The notes below the pieces were generated by a model. The model was not told the origin of the DNA. It ran no database searches and was given only the letters and a program-made list of their open reading frames with translations. A stretch of DNA of 64,000 bases from contig CBINGZ010000011.1 of assembly GCA_966250335.1 (NCBI GenBank), positions 1-64,000 on the forward strand, read 5' to 3'. The position numbers and the translations under genes are program-made. Source of the DNA: OLB7 sp966250335. Lineage in GTDB: Bacteria > Bacteroidota > Ignavibacteria > OLB7. Positions 35,802 to 44,418 of the stretch are shown here, one piece after another. The first letter of the stretch is position 1. The number at the start of each line of letters is the position of its first letter.

Positions 35802-36068
35802 ATGCCAGCATACGTATATGTTCTCCGCAGCGCGGTGACCGGGCAGCACTACATCGGATCGACGAACAATCTCAACGATCGTATTGCCCATTACAACCGG
35901 TCGACAGATAGAACCTACCGTCCCGGGGGACCCTGGGAGTGTGTCTATGTGGAGGTCTGCGACAAGCTGGAGGACGCCCGGAAGCGTGAGCGGCATCTGC
36001 GGAGCCTGGAAGGGGTGGACGAGAAGATCAGAATTCTCTACACGAGCCCGCAACAGGGGGCAAGCTGA
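35802..36068 (+). CDS. Small GIY-YIG family nuclease
   Basis: The 88-residue single-domain protein has the full GIY-YIG core: VYVLRSAVTGQHYIGST (the GIY-YIG strands), the arginine in LNDRIAHYN, and the catalytic glutamate in ARKRERHLRSLEG. It belongs to the UvrC-like/UPF0213 group of stand-alone nucleases whose cellular targets are mostly unknown. Start ATG 35802 has GGGGGA at a good distance; ATG 35796 and 35787 are in frame but poorly placed. It directly follows the hairpin island, which may be its substrate or remnant; that is inference. Confidence 0.88.
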   Translation: MPAYVYVLRSAVTGQHYIGSTNNLNDRIAHYNRSTDRTYRPGGPWECVYVEVCDKLEDARKRERHLRSLEGVDEKIRILYTSPQQGAS

Positions 36069-36108
36069 GCCCCGCCGGGAAACCGGCTCTGAACAACCGC
36101 GAAAAATG

Positions 36109-36144
36109 AACATCCCCGCCGGGACCGAACCCGGCGGGGATGTT
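36109..36144. terminator. Bidirectional terminator with a 15-bp perfect stem
   Basis: Arms 36109-36123 and 36130-36144 are exact reverse complements with loop ACCGAA. On the minus strand the stem is followed by CATTTTTCG, so it best fits the minus-strand gene ending at 36228. On the plus strand GCTTTC follows, so it may also end the GIY-YIG transcript. Confidence 0.85.
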
Positions 36145-36227
36145 GCTTTCTGGGAGACCTTGATCCGGGAATGATTGCCTCCATGCACGATGTTTGGCAA
36201 GGGGAGACCGTGCCCGGCCGATACCCG

Positions 36228-37139
36228 CTACGAGTAGCGGTGATCCTCCGTCGTCTTATGATGGTCGAACCTGTGCTCCAGGTCGTCGCCGACGTCGCCG
36301 AGCTTCACCAGCATGAACTCGGTGCCGTTCGCATCCAGCATCAGCCGCTCGCGGCCGTCGCGGATCACGCGGCAGCCGAGCTTCTCCACCAGGATCTGGC
36401 GGGCGTCGTCGAACGTGGAGGTGAAGAGGGTGGGCGCCTTGCGTCCCTCGGTTGCCGGCGCGGGCTCGGCGGCCGGGGTGTGGATGACGGCGGCGTCCGG
36501 CAGGGTCGAGCCGCCGCTTCGGATCTTGATCGACTCGGTCGCGTTGCGGAGCATGCTCCCGTTACGGTCGACGCCGACCATCTGGAGCGCCATCTCCGCC
36601 TCCACGCTGGAGGTGTTCCTGATCTCGTAGGAGAGGATGCGGAGATCGACCTCGCGGTCGCCGGTGATCGGGATCGTGATCAGCGGGTAGGAGAGACGGC
36701 GAAGCTCGGTGAGGAATCGGGAGAACTCCTTCCCCTCGATCTCCAGGATCGCCGTGTGCGCCTTCTCCGGAAGCCTGCGAAGCTCCTCCAGATCCTGCTC
36801 CGGTGTCGGCGAGGTCTGGATCAGCTCGCTGATGTTCAGGTAGAGATGCGTATCGGAGGGATTATTGGCAAGCCAGTTGCGGAACACGCCGACCGGAGCG
36901 AGCGTGTCGCGGAAATAGCTGTTGTAGTTCCAGGCGGCAAGGCCCCTGTCGAGCAACGCAAGCGCGTCACCTACCGTTGTATCGAAATAGTGCGTCCGTC
37001 CATCGGAAACGAGCCGCGTGTTCGGCGATGCCGATGCCAGCGCCCAGACGAACGGGATCGACTGCCGCTGCGTCATGACCGCCGACGCGATATCGTCCGG
37101 CCTGGCGGGGGAGAGGATCAGATAGGAATGTGCGAGCAT
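36228..37139 (-). CDS. Uncharacterised 303-residue cytoplasmic protein
   Basis: No known family is recognised. The first ~90 residues (SYLILSPARPDDIASAVMTQ, then SDGRTHYFDTTVGDALALLD) could be a nucleotide- or peptide-binding fold. The middle (110-210) is mixed helix and strand. A proline/alanine-rich linker (HTPAAEPAPATEGRK) precedes a compact C-terminal domain (FDDARQILVEKLGCRVIRDG through DLEHRFDHH). No signal peptide or membrane segment is seen. It is divergent from the L,D-transpeptidase gene, and the intervening 112 bases hold a good promoter for the other direction. Confidence 0.75.
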   Translation of the reverse strand: MLAHSYLILSPARPDDIASAVMTQRQSIPFVWALASASPNTRLVSDGRTHYFDTTVGDALALLDRGLAAWNYNSYFRDTLAPVGVFRNWLANNPSDTHLYLNISELIQTSPTPEQDLEELRRLPEKAHTAILEIEGKEFSRFLTELRRLSYPLITIPITGDREVDLRILSYEIRNTSSVEAEMALQMVGVDRNGSMLRNATESIKIRSGGSTLPDAAVIHTPAAEPAPATEGRKAPTLFTSTFDDARQILVEKLGCRVIRDGRERLMLDANGTEFMLVKLGDVGDDLEHRFDHHKTTEDHRYS

Positions 37140-37167
37140 TTGCGTTCAGATATGTTCAGTGGAACAG

Positions 37168-37199
37168 TTTGAGCGAAAATATGAAACTTCGTAGTTTTG
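37168..37199 (+). promoter_or_regulatory. Bacteroidota-type promoter for the L,D-transpeptidase gene
   Basis: TTTG at 37168-37171 and TAGTTTTG at 37192-37199 are separated by 20 bases, matching the -33 TTTG / -7 TAnnTTTG promoter of Bacteroidota primary sigma factors. It ends 52 bases before the chosen start codon. Confidence 0.65.
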
Positions 37200-37251
37200 G
37201 CGCCGAGTGAATGCGCTGCTATCGGCAGGATACCATGAATTATGTCAGTAC

Positions 37252-38346
37252 ATGAACAGCATGCATAGCGATGGTGACGACACCGGCGGGCGTTATGCCG
37301 CCGACGCTTATGACGGGAACGAGGAGCAGGGGATAACGGAGCAGGAGGAATCGGAGGAGAGAAGCCGCGACCGCTTCCGCAGCATCGGCATTGCCCTGAT
37401 CTGCGGCGTCTTCGCGGGGGGCGCCGCCCTCATCTTTCTCTTCAACGTCACCGACAGCTCCGCGGTCACCGTGGGGGAGCCGGTCGAGAAGGGATTGAGG
37501 CGATACGGCATCCCCTATTCGGGGGTGGTGATGAGCCGCACCCGATATCTGGATACGATCTATACCACCGACTCGGTCTATCTCGAAGTCGATCTCAGGA
37601 AACAGAACGTGGCGGTCCACCGTCGCGACGGGGCCTCCAGGACCTTCAGGATCTCCAGCGGCAACCCCTCCATCCGCGACGGCATAGCGACGCCGACCGG
37701 CGTCTTCACCGTGCAGAACAAGGTGCCGATGGCGATCAGCAAACAGTTCAACGACGCCAAGCTCCACCACTGGATCGGCATCCAGGGGGGAGTCGGGTTT
37801 CATGGGCTGGACGGGTCGGGCTACTACGGCTATCTCGGCGTCCGTCCGTCGTCGCACGGCTGCGTGAGGATGTCGCGCGAGGAGATCGCCGAGATGTACA
37901 AGCTGGTCCATTCCGGAGCGCTGATCGCCGTGCATGACGGCGACCCGGCGCGGGTGATCGCCTTCTGCGACCCCGCCGACACCGTGAACGCCTGCCTGAT
38001 CGACTCCGCCTCGGTCCACAACCGATCGCTCGGCCGCGATCGCCTCCGGTCGATCATGAAGGGGGATGCCTGGGTCGACCCGATGCCGAGAGTGGTCCAT
38101 ATCGCCCGGCAGCGCCTCCGCTGGGGGATGCCGATGGGAAAGGGCTCGCAGATCCCGAAGCAGGCGATGCCGGAGAGGCTCCGTCGTCTCCGCCATGTCC
38201 CCGGACCCGAGAGCGCGCCGGTCGATATGACGATGACCGCCGTCCGGTCGCGATGGTTCGCCGCCGCGAGCCTGGCTCCCGACAGCTCCCGGATCGCGGA
38301 GGATGCGGAGTGGGCGCGGGAGCAGAGCATCGATCCGAGGGATTGA
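37252..38346 (+). CDS. Membrane-anchored L,D-transpeptidase (YkuD family)
   Basis: The family crosslinks or attaches to peptidoglycan by acting on tetrapeptide stems. The 364-residue protein has an acidic cytoplasmic N terminus, one membrane helix (IGIALICGVFAGGAALIFLF) and an extracytoplasmic YkuD domain at about 115-240 containing GTPTGVFTVQNK-like sequence, HWIGIQGGVGFHG and the catalytic SSHGCVRMS. The C-terminal ~120 residues are basic and not assigned. ATG 37252 and 37261 are both possible and no clear ribosome site decides. The stop lies 6 bases from the convergent amiC gene. Confidence 0.88.
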   Translation: MNSMHSDGDDTGGRYAADAYDGNEEQGITEQEESEERSRDRFRSIGIALICGVFAGGAALIFLFNVTDSSAVTVGEPVEKGLRRYGIPYSGVVMSRTRYLDTIYTTDSVYLEVDLRKQNVAVHRRDGASRTFRISSGNPSIRDGIATPTGVFTVQNKVPMAISKQFNDAKLHHWIGIQGGVGFHGLDGSGYYGYLGVRPSSHGCVRMSREEIAEMYKLVHSGALIAVHDGDPARVIAFCDPADTVNACLIDSASVHNRSLGRDRLRSIMKGDAWVDPMPRVVHIARQRLRWGMPMGKGSQIPKQAMPERLRRLRHVPGPESAPVDMTMTAVRSRWFAAASLAPDSSRIAEDAEWAREQSIDPRD

Positions 38347-38352
38347 GCTCTT

Positions 38353-39576
38353 CTAGCGTTTGAGCGATGCGGCGTAGTGGCGGGCGTAGGTTTTCAGGCC
38401 GGCGCAGATCGTCTTCGCGATCCTGTTCTGTCCGGCCTCGCTGCCGAGGATGCTCGCGTCCTCCTCGTTGCTGAGGTAGCCGATCTCCAGAAGCGCCGCC
38501 GGCATCGACGCCCCCACCAGCACGTAGAATCCCGCCTGATGGACCCCCCGGTCGGGGAGCGTCAGGGTCGAACGGACCGAACGTCTGATCGCCCCGGCCA
38601 GGACCTCGCTGTAGCGCGCGAACGCGCTCTGCGCCATCGAGGCCATGATCGCGTTCTCCACCGCCGCCGCATCGTATCGTTCCCTGTCCGTCTCGTACGA
38701 TATCGCCTCGTTCTCGGCAGCGGCCACGCGCGCCGCATCGGCGCTTTTGCCGGGACGGAGGATATAGCACTCGAAGCCGCTGGCGGGGTGGGGCTTGTCG
38801 GGCATCGAGTTGCAGTGGATCGATAGGAAGAGCTTTCCCTCAGCCTGGTTGGCGATCTGTCCCCGGCGGAAGAGCTCCACGAACGTGTCGTCGTCCCTGG
38901 TCATCACCACCTTGACTCCCGGGAGCTGCTTCCGGATCTCTGCGCGGAGTTTGAGAGCGACGGAGAGGGTGATATCCTTCTCCTTGAGATCATCGATCCC
39001 GATGGCGCCGGGGTCTTTCCCTCCATGTCCCGGATCGAGGACGATGGTGGTGAGCGACCACCGTTTTCTCGCCGCCTCGCGCTCCTTCTGTGCCGAGCTT
39101 CCGCTCCCTCCGGTTGTGGGGGAGTTCCGGTCGGGCGTTCGAGCCCTGCTTGAGGTCGGCGGGGTCGTTCCCTTCAAGTCGGCGGGGAGGGGGGCTGCCG
39201 TCGGTGCAAGGAGCACATGAACCACCACCCGGTCGCTGTCGCGCTGGATGACCCTCATGCTCTCCACCAGGCGTCGGAAGACGACGTTGGTGACGAGGAC
39301 ATCGACCCGTTCGATATGGGCGGAGACCGACCTGACCCCCGGCTTCACCAGGGGGGAGCCGAGGGCGGCGGGGCCGGCGGCGATCGGTTTCATCCTGATC
39401 TGGGCGAGTCCATCCGGAAGCGGCTCGACGACCACCGTCCTGACCGGCCCGCTTACCAGGAACGCCACGGTGGCGCCGTCGGTCTGGGGGGTGACGGTGA
39501 TGTCGCGCAGCTCGACCTGACCGCGCAGCGCGGCGGGGAGGAGCATCCAGACGAGGATGAGGAACCGAAAGGTCAT
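38353..39576 (-). CDS. amiC: N-acetylmuramoyl-L-alanine amidase (Amidase_3) with AMIN-like domain
   Basis: This periplasmic zinc amidase cleaves between MurNAc and the stem peptide, usually at septation. Of its 407 residues, 1-20 are a signal peptide, 21-125 a beta-rich AMIN-like targeting domain, then a Ser/Thr/Pro linker. The catalytic domain (about 175-400) has DPGHGGKDPGAIG, SIHCNS and ALLEIGYLSNEED, covering the zinc ligands and catalytic glutamate. The start overlaps the yajQ stop (39573-39576), so the two are co-transcribed. The nearby L,D-transpeptidase fits a cell-wall locus. Confidence 0.93.
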   Translation of the reverse strand: MTFRFLILVWMLLPAALRGQVELRDITVTPQTDGATVAFLVSGPVRTVVVEPLPDGLAQIRMKPIAAGPAALGSPLVKPGVRSVSAHIERVDVLVTNVVFRRLVESMRVIQRDSDRVVVHVLLAPTAAPLPADLKGTTPPTSSRARTPDRNSPTTGGSGSSAQKEREAARKRWSLTTIVLDPGHGGKDPGAIGIDDLKEKDITLSVALKLRAEIRKQLPGVKVVMTRDDDTFVELFRRGQIANQAEGKLFLSIHCNSMPDKPHPASGFECYILRPGKSADAARVAAAENEAISYETDRERYDAAAVENAIMASMAQSAFARYSEVLAGAIRRSVRSTLTLPDRGVHQAGFYVLVGASMPAALLEIGYLSNEEDASILGSEAGQNRIAKTICAGLKTYARHYAASLKR

Positions 39577-40070
39577 CGATAGTTGACGAACTGCACCGCC
39601 ACCGGCAGATCGGCGCTCCGGAGCTCCTGGATCACGACCTGCAGATCGTCCTTCGATCTCCCGGTGACGCGCACCTGCTCATCCTGGATCTGCGCCTGCA
39701 CCTTCACCGGCAGATCCTTGATCATCTTCGTGATCGTCTTGGCGTTCTCCTTGTCGATCCCCGACTGGAGCGAGATCTTCTGACGGGCGATTCCCTTGGT
39801 TCCCTGCTCTATCTCACCGTACTTGAGCGCCTTCAGGGAGATCCCCCGCTTCACGAACTTCGATTCCAGGATATCGACCACCTGCTTCAGCCGGAAGTCG
39901 CTGTCCGACTCCACCAGGATCGTCTTCTCCTTCTTCTCCAGCTCCATAACGGTGTTGGAGCCCTTGAAGTCATAGCGCGCCTGGATCTCCTTCAGCGCCT
40001 GGTTGACCGCGTTGTCGGCTTCCTGCATGTCGACTTCCGATACGATATCGAACGAGAACGAATCTGCCAT
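39573..40070 (-). CDS. yajQ: YajQ family nucleotide-binding protein
   Basis: The 165-residue protein matches YajQ throughout: SFSFDIVSEVDMQEADNAVN at the start, RYDFKGS, and the two-domain fold ending DLPVAVQFVNYR. Members bind tRNA or nucleotides, and in Xanthomonas one is a cyclic-di-GMP effector; which applies here is unknown. It is cytosolic and is the first gene of the yajQ-amiC unit on the minus strand. Confidence 0.95.
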   Translation of the reverse strand: MADSFSFDIVSEVDMQEADNAVNQALKEIQARYDFKGSNTVMELEKKEKTILVESDSDFRLKQVVDILESKFVKRGISLKALKYGEIEQGTKGIARQKISLQSGIDKENAKTITKMIKDLPVKVQAQIQDEQVRVTGRSKDDLQVVIQELRSADLPVAVQFVNYR

Positions 40071-40332
40071 TGTTGACGTGAATTACAGGTATGGGTAAGG
40101 CGCCGGAGGGGACTGAACGGAGGCGGCGACGGGCGCGCCTCACCGGCGGACGGAGCGGAGCGGGAGGCTCCGGCGCAAAATATACGCAAGGCCGGGGAGC
40201 AGTTGCTCATGTGCGGGATATTCATCACATTGCGCCGGTTGTCCGCCGCGCAACCAAGTGATCGCAAACCCTTGTCGGAGCTGCCGCGGCGGCGATCCTT
40301 CCGTGCTTCAAACTACCAGTATCCCTCATCGT

Positions 40333-41328
40333 ATGGAAACCGTTGCAATCGTTTTCGGGATGGAACAGACCTTCCCGCCGGCGCTCGTGGAGGCCATCAA
40401 CCGGCGCGGCGAGGATGTCCGTGCAGAGTTCATGCAGGTCGGCGGGGTGACGCTGGACGATGTATCGCGATATACGCTGATCATCGATAGAATATCGCAG
40501 GACATCCCCTTTTACCGGGCCGTCATGAAGAACGCCGTCCTCAACGGCACCCGCGTCATCAACAACCCGTTCTGGTGGACGGCGGACGACAAGTTCTTCA
40601 ACTACGCGCTGGCGCAGAAGCTCGGGATCGCCGTCCCGAAGACCGCCATCCTTCCCACCAAGGCCCATCCTCCGGGAACCACCAGCACCTCGATGCGCAA
40701 TCTGATCTATCCCCTCAACTGGGACGAGATCTTCGGTCACGTCGGGTTTCCCGCATGGCTGAAGCCGTACGACGGCGGGGGATGGAAGCATGTCTACAAG
40801 GTCCATTCCGCCGAGGAGTTCTTCGACAGGTACAATGAGACCGGCGACATCTGCATGATGCTCCAGGAGGGGATCGAGTTCGAGGAATATTACCGCTGCT
40901 ACGTGGTCGGGCGCCGCTTCGTCCATATCATGCCGTACGAGCCGCGCAATCCGCATCACCTCCGCTACGCGGCCGGGTTCGCGCCGTCGGACGAGATGCG
41001 GGAGAGGATCACGAAGGATTGCATCACGATCTGCGAAGCGCTCGGCTACGATATCAACACCGTCGAGTTCGCGGTCCGCGACGGCATTCCGTACGCGATC
41101 GACTATATGAACCCCGCGCCGGACGCCGAACTCTCGTCGGTGGGGGAGGAGAACTTCCACTGGTTCATCGAGGCCGTGGCGACCTACGCGATCGAGGAAG
41201 CGATGAAGGGAAGGGTCGTGCCGGAGGAGTACCGCTGGAGCACGTTCCTTCGCGGTCCGTCGGAGAAGAACGGTTCGGCCGATCGGAAGGGGGGGAGCAG
41301 ATCCACGAAACAGAAATCGACCCGCTGA
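40333..41328 (+). CDS. ATP-grasp amide ligase (partner of the adjacent GCS2 ligase)
   Basis: The 331-residue protein shows ATP-grasp features: an N-terminal pre-ATP-grasp region (VAIVFGMEQTFPPALVEAI), a lysine-rich central area (PAWLKPYDGGGWKHVYKV), MLQEGIEFEEYYRCYVVG, and the metal-binding strand VRDGIPYAIDYMNPAPDAE. It resembles glutathione-synthetase-like ligases that join a carboxylate to an amine via an acyl phosphate. ATG 40333 is chosen as the start of the conserved region. The next gene, 88 bases on, is a GCS2-type ligase, so a two-step peptide product is likely. The C terminus is basic and disordered. Confidence 0.85.
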   Translation: METVAIVFGMEQTFPPALVEAINRRGEDVRAEFMQVGGVTLDDVSRYTLIIDRISQDIPFYRAVMKNAVLNGTRVINNPFWWTADDKFFNYALAQKLGIAVPKTAILPTKAHPPGTTSTSMRNLIYPLNWDEIFGHVGFPAWLKPYDGGGWKHVYKVHSAEEFFDRYNETGDICMMLQEGIEFEEYYRCYVVGRRFVHIMPYEPRNPHHLRYAAGFAPSDEMRERITKDCITICEALGYDINTVEFAVRDGIPYAIDYMNPAPDAELSSVGEENFHWFIEAVATYAIEEAMKGRVVPEEYRWSTFLRGPSEKNGSADRKGGSRSTKQKSTR

Positions 41329-41333
41329 CGCAT

Positions 41334-41403
41334 CCTTCGGGGATATATCCTGAAGGCAGGATATATCCCGACGGAGATATCCTATCACGCGCTATCCTTC
41401 AGG
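41334..41403 (+). promoter_or_regulatory. Palindromic leader between the ATP-grasp and GCS2 genes
   Basis: GGATATATCC occurs at 41341-41350 and 41359-41368, and the variant GGAGATATCC at 41373-41382; the first two are perfect 10-bp palindromes. CCTTC (41334-41338) and CCTTCAGG (41396-41403) can each pair with the same CCTGAAGG (41349-41356), so two hairpins are mutually exclusive. This suggests either an operator array or an RNA switch ahead of the GCS2 gene (ATG 41417). Confidence 0.5.
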
Positions 41404-41416
41404 CAACAGGAGCAGC

Positions 41417-42667
41417 ATGGAATCCCTCAGCAACGATACCTATACCGACGCCGATCCGTACCAGAAGCCGAGCTTCACGATGGGGGTCGAAGAGGAATAC
41501 ATGGTGATCGATCCGGTCACCAGAGAGCTTCGTTCCCACCTTCAGTTCGAACTCCTCTCCCGCGGCAAGGCAGTGCTGGAGGAGCAGGTGAAGCCGGAAA
41601 TGCACGGCTCCATGCTGGAGATCGGGACCACCGTCTGCAAGGACGCCAACGATCTCTACGCCCAGCTCCGGAAGGTCCGTTCCATCGTCCGCCATCTGAC
41701 CGCCAGCAACGGACTCAAGATCGGCGCCGCCAGCACCCATCCCTTCTCCCACTGGTCGCAGCAGGAGATCTATCCGGACGACCGATACAGGATGATCGTG
41801 GAGGATATGCAGCTCCTGGCGCGGTCGCTCCTGATCTTCGGCATGCATATCCATATCGGGATCGAGAGCCGGGAGACGCAGATCAAGATCATGAACGAGA
41901 TGCGGTATTTCCTGCCGCATATCCTTGCGCTCACCGTCAACTCCCCGTTCTGGACAGGCTACGAGACGGGGCTGAAGAGCTACAGGACGAAGGTGTTCGA
42001 GCGCTTCCCGCGCACCGGCATCCCCGACTCGTTCCAGAGCTGGGGAGAGTACGAGGCGTACGTCAAGCTGCTGATCAAGACCGGCTGCATCGACAATCCG
42101 AAGAGGATCTGGTGGGATATCCGCCCGCATCCGAACTTCCCCACGCTGGAGGTCCGGATCTGCGATCTGCCGATGACGATCGACGAAACCGTCTCGATCG
42201 CCGCGCTGATCCAGGCGATCGCCGCGAAGCTCTTCGCCCTCTACCGTCGCAACCTCTCCTTCCGTGTCTACAGCCGCGCGCTCGTCATGGAGAACAAGTG
42301 GCGCGCCGTGCGCTACGGGCTCGACGGCAAGCTGATCGACTTCGGCAAGCAGCGGGAGAAGCATACCCGCGATCTGATCCGCGAGCTCCTCGTCTTCGTC
42401 GACGACGTGGTCGATGATCTCGGGTCGCGCGATCATATCGAACGGATCAACGACATCCTGGAGAACGGGACCGGCGCCGCGCGCCAGCTTCAGGTCTACC
42501 AGGAGAGCAACAACGACACCAAGGCGGTCGTCGATTACATCATCCAGCAGACCGAACTCGGCCTGCTGAACGATCCGAACGAATTTCTCCCCGCCGTCCG
42601 CGAGCCGAGCGCCAGCACGATCGCCGAACGGCAGAGCTCGAAGTTCAACGAGGATGTGATCCTGTAA
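41417..42667 (+). CDS. GCS2-family carboxylate-amine ligase (glutamate-cysteine ligase-like)
   Basis: This ATP-dependent ligase belongs to the glutamine-synthetase-fold GCS2 family. The 416-residue protein has the N-terminal GVEEEYMVIDPVTREL, MHGSMLEIGTTVC, FGMHIHIGIESRE and a WWDIRPHPNFPTLEVRICDL region, all classic for this family. E. coli YbdK has weak glutamate-cysteine ligase activity, but many relatives make other amides. Paired with an ATP-grasp ligase it could build a glutathione-like or other small peptide. An AGGAG site lies before the ATG. No glutathione reductase is nearby, but ypdA at 20806 points to thiol metabolism. Confidence 0.92.
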   Translation: MESLSNDTYTDADPYQKPSFTMGVEEEYMVIDPVTRELRSHLQFELLSRGKAVLEEQVKPEMHGSMLEIGTTVCKDANDLYAQLRKVRSIVRHLTASNGLKIGAASTHPFSHWSQQEIYPDDRYRMIVEDMQLLARSLLIFGMHIHIGIESRETQIKIMNEMRYFLPHILALTVNSPFWTGYETGLKSYRTKVFERFPRTGIPDSFQSWGEYEAYVKLLIKTGCIDNPKRIWWDIRPHPNFPTLEVRICDLPMTIDETVSIAALIQAIAAKLFALYRRNLSFRVYSRALVMENKWRAVRYGLDGKLIDFGKQREKHTRDLIRELLVFVDDVVDDLGSRDHIERINDILENGTGAARQLQVYQESNNDTKAVVDYIIQQTELGLLNDPNEFLPAVREPSASTIAERQSSKFNEDVIL

Positions 42668-42810
42668 CAACGCCCTGTTCCGGTCTGGGATTCTGTGAGA
42701 ATATGCACGGAAGAGACGCCGCGGCGCCGTCGACGAATCATTTGACGGCGCCCTCCGTTGTACCCGGCACGAGGAACCAACAGGCAAACGCGCCGGAGAA
42801 GACGCTTCAC

Positions 42811-43236
42811 ATGTCGTTCCGTCAGATTTTCAACCGCATCAACAGCATCGCGCGCGCCGGTCTCTACACCGGACGCTCCTCCCGCGAGGATGAGCTGCGG
42901 GCCGCCCGTGAACTGATCGAGGAGCACCGCCGCCGCTCCGAACCGGAGTGGGAGGAACCCGCGCCGAGGTCGAGGAAGGAGGGGGACTCCTCCTCATCCC
43001 GGACGGAGCGATCCGAGTCCGGGGGGATGACCTACGAGCGGGCGGTCGCGATCGTCGGCGTCGGCCGGACCGCCACCTTCGCCGAGGTGACACGGGCCTA
43101 TCGGGAGAGGATCGTGAAGATCCACCCGGACAGGCTCGCCGGGGCCGGCCGGGATACCCTGGAGGAGGCCAAGCGGATGACGCAGGAGCTGAACGAGGCG
43201 TACTCGTTCCTGAAGCGGGAGATGGCGGCGAAGTAG
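42811..43236 (+). CDS. J-domain (DnaJ-like) protein
   Basis: The 141-residue protein (ATG 42811) has an amphipathic N-terminal segment (SFRQIFNRINSIARAGLY), an acidic/Ser-rich linker, and a C-terminal J domain (about 75-140). The J domain carries the HPD tripeptide in VKIHPDRLAG and ends LNEAYSFLKREM. J domains stimulate Hsp70 ATPase; there is no G/F or zinc region, so this is a specialised co-chaperone. An in-frame ATG at 42703 adds low-complexity sequence and is less likely. Confidence 0.86.
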   Translation: MSFRQIFNRINSIARAGLYTGRSSREDELRAARELIEEHRRRSEPEWEEPAPRSRKEGDSSSSRTERSESGGMTYERAVAIVGVGRTATFAEVTRAYRERIVKIHPDRLAGAGRDTLEEAKRMTQELNEAYSFLKREMAAK

Positions 43237-43391
43237 GGAGGATCTCTCATCCGGGGACTCGTCTCTCTCCACCTCTCCGCCGCCCGTCAGATAGATCCTG
43301 TATCGATATTTGCGATCATATCGTCGTCCCTCCGCCGCGACCCGGGGTCGCGCCGGGGGGCCTCGCACTACACTCACATATACCTTGAGCC

Positions 43392-44390
43392 ATGGATGGA
43401 TCCTTCATTCCGTTGTTACTGATCGTCGTCGGCATCATCTGTCTCATTCTCTTCTTCTACTTCATTCCGGTGGGACTCTGGATCACGGCGGGCGCCGCGG
43501 GCGTCAGGATCGGGATCGGGTCGCTGGTGGGGATGCGATTCCGGAAGGTGCCTCCGGCGGTCATCGTCAACTCCAAGATCACGGCGCAGAAGGCGGGGAT
43601 CACGGTCGTGCTCGACCAGCTCGAATCCCACTTTCTGGCGGGCGGAAACGTGCAGAAGGTGATCGCCGCGCTTATCTCGGCCGATAAGGCGGGCATTCAT
43701 CTCAGCTTCGAGAAGGCGACGGCGATCGATCTGGCGGGACGCGACGTTCTGGAGGCGGTGCGGCTGTCGGTCAATCCGAAGGTGATCGAAACGCCGCCGG
43801 TCGCGGCCATGGCCCGTAACGGCATCCAGGTGCGCGCCGTCGCCAAGGTCACCGTCCGCGCCAATCTCGACAGGCTCGTCGGCGGCGCCGGCGAGGCGAC
43901 GATCATCGCCCGTGTCGGCGAAGGTATCGTGACCACGATCGGCTCCAGCAACACCCACAGCCTGGTGCTGGAGAATCCCGACCGGATCTCCAAGACGGTG
44001 CTGGAGAAGGGGCTCGACGCCGGAACCGCGTTCGAGATCCTCTCGATCGACATCGCCGACGTCGACGTGGGAGAGAACATCGGCGCGAAGCTCGCCTCCG
44101 ACCAGGCGCAGGCCGATCTGAGCGTTGCGCGCGCAAAGGCGGAGGAACGGCGCGCGGCGGCCGTGGCGATGGAGCAGGAGATGAGAGCCCGTGTCCACGA
44201 GATGCGCGCCAAGGTCGTGGAGGCGGAGGCGCAGGTCCCGCTCGCCATGTCGGAGGCGCTGCGCAAGGGGAGCATCGGGGCGCTCGATTACTACAACCTC
44301 AGGAACGTCCAGGCCGACACGTCGATGCGCGAGTCGATCTCCCAGCAGGGGAAGCATGGGGAGGGGGGACAGAGCGAGACCCTCGCGTAG
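43392..44390 (+). CDS. floA: Flotillin-like protein FloA
   Basis: This membrane scaffold of functional microdomains has 332 residues and one N-terminal hairpin helix (IPLLLIVVGIICLILFFYFIPVGLW). It continues with KVPPAVIVNSKITAQKAGI, an SPFH-type domain (EAVRLSVNPKVIETPP, VRAVAKVTVRANLDRLVGGAGE) and a coiled-coil tail (ARAKAEERRAAAVAMEQEMRA). It aligns with Bacillus YqfA/FloA along its whole length. FloA genes often sit beside nfeD; here the nfeD homologue is 39 kb away. TACCTTGA at 43381-43388 is only 3 bases before the ATG. Confidence 0.95.
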   Translation: MDGSFIPLLLIVVGIICLILFFYFIPVGLWITAGAAGVRIGIGSLVGMRFRKVPPAVIVNSKITAQKAGITVVLDQLESHFLAGGNVQKVIAALISADKAGIHLSFEKATAIDLAGRDVLEAVRLSVNPKVIETPPVAAMARNGIQVRAVAKVTVRANLDRLVGGAGEATIIARVGEGIVTTIGSSNTHSLVLENPDRISKTVLEKGLDAGTAFEILSIDIADVDVGENIGAKLASDQAQADLSVARAKAEERRAAAVAMEQEMRARVHEMRAKVVEAEAQVPLAMSEALRKGSIGALDYYNLRNVQADTSMRESISQQGKHGEGGQSETLA

Positions 44391-44418
44391 TATCGCAGCA
44401 GAAGATCGTAGAACGAAC

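Noticed and set aside
41341..41382. CRISPR-like short repeats
   Set aside because: Only three 10-base palindromes with unequal 4-8 base gaps and no spacers or cas genes.
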